Source: Streptomyces ardesiacus (GTDB lineage Bacteria > Actinomycetota > Actinomycetes > Streptomycetales > Streptomycetaceae). Taken from it: DNA of 64,000 nucleotides. The position numbers were made by a program, and so were the translations under genes. The notes beneath the pieces are model-generated. The model had not been told where the DNA came from. It did not search any database and saw only the letters and a program-made list of their open reading frames with translations. Shown here piece by piece: positions 60,433 to 64,000 of the stretch (positions within the stretch are counted from its first letter, which is position 1; each line of letters starts with the position of its first letter). The stretch is taken from NCBI RefSeq assembly GCF_003112575.1, contig NZ_BEWC01000001.1, forward strand, positions 1,364,001 to 1,428,000. Direction: 5' to 3'.

Positions 60433-60505
60433 CGGGGGAGGGGGGAGTACACGGCCACCATCCCGGCGGTGCGCTGTAGAGCGCGAGGTGCAGGTCGAGG
60501 AGCCG
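60433..60505 (-). pseudogene. Relic of an MmyB-type regulator gene end
   Basis: On the minus strand, the sequence reads LDLHLALYSAPPG, corresponding to DQYLVLYTAPPGS near the end of the regulator at 50215. The plus-strand G-tract GGGGGAGGGGGGAGTAC at 60434-60450 also matches the sequence just past that gene (about 50177-50194). The segment between (about 80 bp at the other locus) is missing here. It is a deleted remnant of a third MmyB copy. Confidence 0.55.
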
Positions 60506-60516
60506 CGCTTGTGGGC

Positions 60517-61137
60517 TCAGTGCCCTGCGTGCGTGGCGTGGGGTGACAGGCCGAGCAGGGGTAGCCACACCGTGTCCACGATGTCGACGATCGTCTCGTC
60601 CGGCACCGCGCCCATGGTCATCAGCATGTCGTGGCGCACCAAGTCGAAGGGCAGGTTCACCACGCGTGCGGAGCGCGGCACATCCGTGAGTTCGCCGCGC
60701 GCGGCGGCCCGGTCGACGAGCTGCGCGAAGGGCGGCGTCCGGTCCGCGGGGAGGAGCCGGTCGCGCAGATCGCTGAAGTCGGTGCCCGTCTCGCGGAAGT
60801 AGTCCGCCAGATGGATGCGCAGGAGTATCACCGTACGGCCCCGCTCAGCGTTGACCGTACGCAGGAGGGTGAGGGCGTCTTGGCGCAGGCTGCCGGTGTC
60901 CGGGATGCCGAGGGGGTGCCAGTACCGGGTGAGTGTGGCGATGAGGAGGTCCTCGCGCTGCGGCCAGCGCCGGTAGAGCACTGGTTTGCTGGTTCCGGCG
61001 CGGGCTGCGATGGCCTCATAGGTGAAGCCGTTGTAGCCGTGCTCGAGGAGTACGTCCCAGGCGGCACCGGTGATCGCGTTCTCCAGGGCGGCGCCCCTGC
61101 GCCGGGTGGGGGCGCCTTCTTCATGGCGGTCACTCAC
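60517..61137 (-). CDS. TetR-family repressor
   Basis: The 206-residue protein has the helix-turn-helix region LENAITGAAWDVLLEHGYNGFTYEAIAARAGTSKPVLYRRWPQREDLLIATLTRY and a C-terminal domain of the TetR_C_11/AcrR type. GGGGGGTACCA precedes GTG 61137. It probably represses the divergent quinone-reductase-like gene at 61280, the usual pairing in Streptomyces. Confidence 0.9.
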   Translation of the reverse strand: MSDRHEEGAPTRRRGAALENAITGAAWDVLLEHGYNGFTYEAIAARAGTSKPVLYRRWPQREDLLIATLTRYWHPLGIPDTGSLRQDALTLLRTVNAERGRTVILLRIHLADYFRETGTDFSDLRDRLLPADRTPPFAQLVDRAAARGELTDVPRSARVVNLPFDLVRHDMLMTMGAVPDETIVDIVDTVWLPLLGLSPHATHAGH

Positions 61138-61147
61138 TGGTACCCCC

Positions 61148-61165
61148 CTATGTCGATTTTCATAG
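61148..61165. promoter_or_regulatory. Inverted repeat in the TetR/reductase intergenic region
   Basis: CTATG-N8-CATAG lies just before the tetR start. Two direct CGTATCTTA copies (61192-61200, 61239-61247) lie further toward the reductase. Either could be the operator. Confidence 0.35.
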
Positions 61166-61279
61166 CACTGGCCTGCGATTGGATCCGCTTGCGTATCTTA
61201 ACCTGCGGCCGTAGGGTCGAGGCGAAAAGAAACGCGCCCGTATCTTATTGGTGCTGTGTGTCAAGCAAGGGAAACGCAC

Positions 61280-62239
61280 ATGTCCATGATCAATGCCGCG
61301 CTGGTGGAGTCATTCGACGAGCCGCCGCACTTCCGCTCCATCCCTGCCCCCGAGGCTGCCCCCGGCCAGGAAGTGGTGGACGTCCTCGCCGTCGGCGTGC
61401 ACCGTGCCACCAAGGGAATCGCCGCGGGCAAGCACTACACCAGCCCCAAGAAGCTGCCTGCCCTGGCCGGTGCCGACGCCGTAGTCCGCCGGGCCGACGG
61501 CACCCTCGCTTTCATCATGCCCATGGGCGCGGGCTCGCTGGCCGAGCGCATCGCCATCGACCCGGCCACCGCCATCCCCGTCCCGGACGGAACCGACCCC
61601 GCGCTCCTGGTCGCCACCATGAATCCGGCTCTGTCCTCGTGGGCCGCACTGCGCACGCGCGTCCCGTTCCAGGCCGGGCAGTCGGTCCTGGTGCACGGCG
61701 CGACCGGCAACGCGGGATCGATGGCCGTCAAGGTCGCCAAGCATCTTGGAGCCGAGCGCGTGATCGCCGCCGGGCGCAACCGCGCCCGCCTCGACGAACT
61801 CGCCGCCGAAGGCGCGGACGACATCGTCCAACTCACCCCGGACCAGGAGGTCACCGCGGCCACGCTCGCCGAGACCGCCGCAGAGGTCGACGTGGTCCTC
61901 GACTATGTATGGGGACCTCCCACCGAACTCGCCATGCAAGCCGTCCTTGAGGCACGTACCCAGCACACCCGCCTGCTCGACTGGGTGCAGATCGGCGGCA
62001 TGGGCGGAGACACCATCACGCTGTCCGGACACGCCATGCGCTCCAACGCATTCCGCGTCCTGGGCAGCGGCATCGGAGCGGTCCCCATGGACGTCATGCA
62101 ACGGGAGTTCACCGAGCTTATCGCCGCGATCGCCGCGGGAGGCATGGCCGTGCGCCCCCACCCCTTCCCGCTCGACCAGGTCGAGACGGCCTGGGCCCAC
62201 CAGGACGCACCCGGCGAACGCACCGTCATCCTCCTGTGA
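61280..62239 (+). CDS. MDR-family quinone oxidoreductase, zinc-free
   Basis: The 319-residue medium-chain reductase has a GroES-like N-terminal half (VLAVGVHRATKGIAAGKHY, without the zinc-ligand Cys/His set), then the NADPH motif SVLVHGATGNAGSMAVKVAKHLGAERVIAAGRN and a C-terminal FPLDQVETAW. It is of the QorA/zeta-crystallin type that reduces quinones or enones. CAAGGGAAACGCAC precedes ATG 61280. It is divergent from the TetR gene. Confidence 0.9.
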   Translation: MSMINAALVESFDEPPHFRSIPAPEAAPGQEVVDVLAVGVHRATKGIAAGKHYTSPKKLPALAGADAVVRRADGTLAFIMPMGAGSLAERIAIDPATAIPVPDGTDPALLVATMNPALSSWAALRTRVPFQAGQSVLVHGATGNAGSMAVKVAKHLGAERVIAAGRNRARLDELAAEGADDIVQLTPDQEVTAATLAETAAEVDVVLDYVWGPPTELAMQAVLEARTQHTRLLDWVQIGGMGGDTITLSGHAMRSNAFRVLGSGIGAVPMDVMQREFTELIAAIAAGGMAVRPHPFPLDQVETAWAHQDAPGERTVILL

Positions 62240-62492
62240 GACGCCCGCCGCCGGCTCGGGTACGGCGAGCGGCTGGTGCATCAGCAGTCGCCCCCTGTCG
62301 GACTCTTTGCAGTGTGAGCGCACGGTGGCGAGGCCCGTGCCTTCGAGGTCGGCAATGTCAGGGAGGGAGCAGCGGTCGTGTTCGTACCAGCCGTGCCACT
62401 GACCGATGCGAACGGCCGTGTGCTGGGTGCGGCGAAATCGCGGCGCTCCATTTCGTCACTCTCGTGGCTTGGCGGATGGCAGAAGCCCTCAG

Positions 62493-62885
62493 TCAGCAGT
62501 AGGGGTAGGGGGCGGTGATGAACTCGGTCAGAACCGTGCCGCCGGGATCGAGTGCATAGACCCCGCGTCCGCCGAACAGATGGTTTATCTCGCCCTCTTC
62601 GGTCTTCTGCGGATCTGCCCAGTACCTGATTCCCTGACCTTTCAGACGCGCCAGGATGCCGTCGAACTCGTCGTCCGTCACGAGAAAAGCGAGGTGGCTC
62701 TCGTTGATGCGGTCCGACGGGACCAAGGCGTCGGCGAAGTCGATGCCGACGTTGTTCGCTGTATCCACTTGGGTGAACAGACCCCAGTCACACGGGGCCG
62801 GCCCTCCCAACAGCTCCGCCAGGAAGGCGGCGGACTCCCGCCGGTCGCGGCAGTGGACGATGATGTGGTTGAGCTCATTGGCCAT
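62493..62885 (-). CDS. VOC-family protein (glyoxalase/bleomycin-resistance fold)
   Basis: The 130-residue protein begins LNHIIVHCRDRRESAAFLAELLGGPAP and has SHLAFLVTDDEFDGILARLKGQGIRYWADP and GRGVYALDPGGTVLTEFITAPY, giving the His, His and Glu metal positions of an active VOC enzyme. Substrate unknown. CAAGGAAGCACC precedes ATG 62885. The 253-bp gap upstream of its stop side (62240-62492) and the 298-bp gap on its start side show no gene; the latter has a run of nine C residues near 63062. Confidence 0.87.
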   Translation of the reverse strand: MANELNHIIVHCRDRRESAAFLAELLGGPAPCDWGLFTQVDTANNVGIDFADALVPSDRINESHLAFLVTDDEFDGILARLKGQGIRYWADPQKTEEGEINHLFGGRGVYALDPGGTVLTEFITAPYPYC

Positions 62886-63183
62886 GGTGCTTCCTTGGGG
62901 AACGTGAGCGGCTCAGCGCCCTTGATGATCTTTCCGGTGGGCCGGTGCGCAGATTGCTTCCCGGCTGGTTACGCGGGGCGATGCCGGAACTCGGCATCGT
63001 TGGGGCGGTTGCCGAGCAAATCGGCGTCGCGTCGGCGATGTTCGAGTGAACCGCTACTGTCCCCCCCCCACCCGGAGCCTGGTTGGTGGGCCTTCGCCCT
63101 CCCACGGGAGCGGTGCGCTGGTGGCGAAGGCCCGCACGGCGACGCAGTGGGAGAAACCGGGGCAGGGACGATGCGGTTCCGGG

Positions 63184-64000
63184 TCACAGGTTCCGGGCGA
63201 CGGCCCAGGTGCGAGCGCGGTCCTGGGCGTCGAAGAGGTCGGTATGAGTGACCATGATTTCAGTGGCCCCGGCGTCGAAGTAGCGGCGCAGACCAGCAGT
63301 GACAGTGTTCTCGTCGCCGGCGATCAGCAGGTCCGCCGCACTGGACAGTCCTTCGGTTGCGATGACCTTTTGGTAGGACGGGATGCTGTCGTAGAAGCCG
63401 AGGGCGGCCGAGACGTGGCTGCGGGCGGCCGCGGCGTCGTCGGTGACCACCGCTGGTACCCCGGCCACGATGTGCGGGGCCGGCCGCCCGGCCGCGGCGG
63501 CGGCTTCGGTGATGGCCGGCACGATCTGTTCGGCCAGGGTGCGAGGCCCGGCGAGGAAGGGAATCGTTCCCTCGGCCAGCTCGCCCGCCGCCGCGAGGGC
63601 CCGCGGCCCCATCGCGGCCACCAGGACCGGGACTTGCGGCGCGGCTCCGGGCACGGCCGTCGGGCCGGCCGGGCGCGACGACAGCGTCTGTCCCTCGAAG
63701 GCAGCGTCGTCGCCGTCCAGCAGCGGACGCAGCGCGACGAGGTACTCGCGCAGGTGCTGGATCTGCGGCGGATACGGCAGGCCGAACTGCGGCTCGAGTA
63801 CCGAGCGCGCGCCGAGCCCGACACCCAGCCGAAAACGCCCCGCGGTAGCCGCCTGCGCGGTCTTCGCCGCCGCCGCGAGCAGCAGCGGGTGGCGAGGGTA
63901 CATCGGCACGACCGAGGTGCCTACGCCGATTCTGGGTTCCGCCCGGCCCACCAGCGCGGCGAGCTGGGACGCGTCGTAATCCGCCGCCTGCCCGAACCAC
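63184..64000 (-). CDS. F420-type luciferase-like (LLM) oxidoreductase, N-terminus beyond window
   Basis: From the right edge inward the frame reads WFGQAADYDASQLAALVGRAEPRIGVGTSVVPMYPRHPLLLAAAAKTAQAATAGRFRLGVGLGARS, the bacterial-luciferase TIM barrel of F420-dependent oxidoreductases. It continues through HLREYLVALRPLLDG and APQVPVLVAAMGPRALAAAGELAEGTIPFLAGP to RRYFDAGATEIMVTHTD. About 270 residues are visible, and roughly 20-30 are missing. Substrate unknown. Confidence 0.88.
   Translation of the reverse strand, partial: WFGQAADYDASQLAALVGRAEPRIGVGTSVVPMYPRHPLLLAAAAKTAQAATAGRFRLGVGLGARSVLEPQFGLPYPPQIQHLREYLVALRPLLDGDDAAFEGQTLSSRPAGPTAVPGAAPQVPVLVAAMGPRALAAAGELAEGTIPFLAGPRTLAEQIVPAITEAAAAAGRPAPHIVAGVPAVVTDDAAAARSHVSAALGFYDSIPSYQKVIATEGLSSAADLLIAGDENTVTAGLRRYFDAGATEIMVTHTDLFDAQDRARTWAVARNL

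Overview
The window is high-GC DNA (about 72% by eye) with dense, mostly leader-poor genes, GTG/TTG starts, many XRE/TetR/MarR/LysR regulators and secreted hydrolases. This points to a Streptomyces or close relative. The edges cut two genes: a glycosyltransferase on the left and an F420-type oxidoreductase on the right. No rRNA, tRNA, transposase or CRISPR array was seen.

Layout. 1-3.9 kb: a leftward exopolysaccharide operon (polyprenyl-phosphate sugar transferase, AlgD-like nucleotide-sugar dehydrogenase, GT4 glycosyltransferase). 4.3-10.8 kb: stress and regulator pairs. These are an MmyB-type regulator with a flavodoxin-fold reductase, catalase with a Fur-type CatR repressor, a MarR repressor with a VOC protein between twin operators, and a cold-shock protein. 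10.9-23.5 kb: a GH127 arabinofuranosidase with a lectin tail, an SDR, OsmC, a KimA-like potassium importer, an XRE-cupin regulator, a His-rich methyltransferase, a glutamate-synthase-like flavoprotein and an NDH-2-like oxidoreductase. 23.6-30.7 kb: a tightly coupled six-gene aromatic meta-cleavage operon with a divergent LysR regulator and a perfect palindrome between them.

30.8-41.5 kb is cell-surface territory. It holds a 53-residue LAxTG peptide coupled to a hyaluronan-synthase-like enzyme, a PadR/HAAS membrane pair, a secreted pectate lyase, an ArsR gene overlapping an MgtA-like P-type ATPase, an LCP cell-wall ligase and an orphan TatA. 41.9-56 kb looks more accessory: AraC, TSUP, asparagine synthetase, a nonsense-broken VOC gene, decayed fragments, a second MmyB/SDR pair, and two peptidoglycan hydrolases whose binding domains are a nearly identical 391-bp direct repeat. 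57-60.4 kb: a TetR-controlled operon whose four genes overlap or nearly touch, encoding a flavin monooxygenase, a RidA fused to a nitrile-hydratase-leader-like (NHLP) domain, a second NHLP-like protein and an alpha/beta hydrolase. I recognise no described system with this content, and it is the best candidate for something new. The right end holds TetR/quinone reductase, VOC and LLM oxidoreductase genes.

Most regulatory claims rest on perfect inverted repeats read directly from the sequence. Family calls come from motif recognition, not from database searches. Several genes (catR, the methyltransferase at 17.9 kb, the TetR gene at 56.3 kb) appear to be translated from leaderless transcripts, because a TAnnnT -10 box sits 6-7 nt before the start codon.
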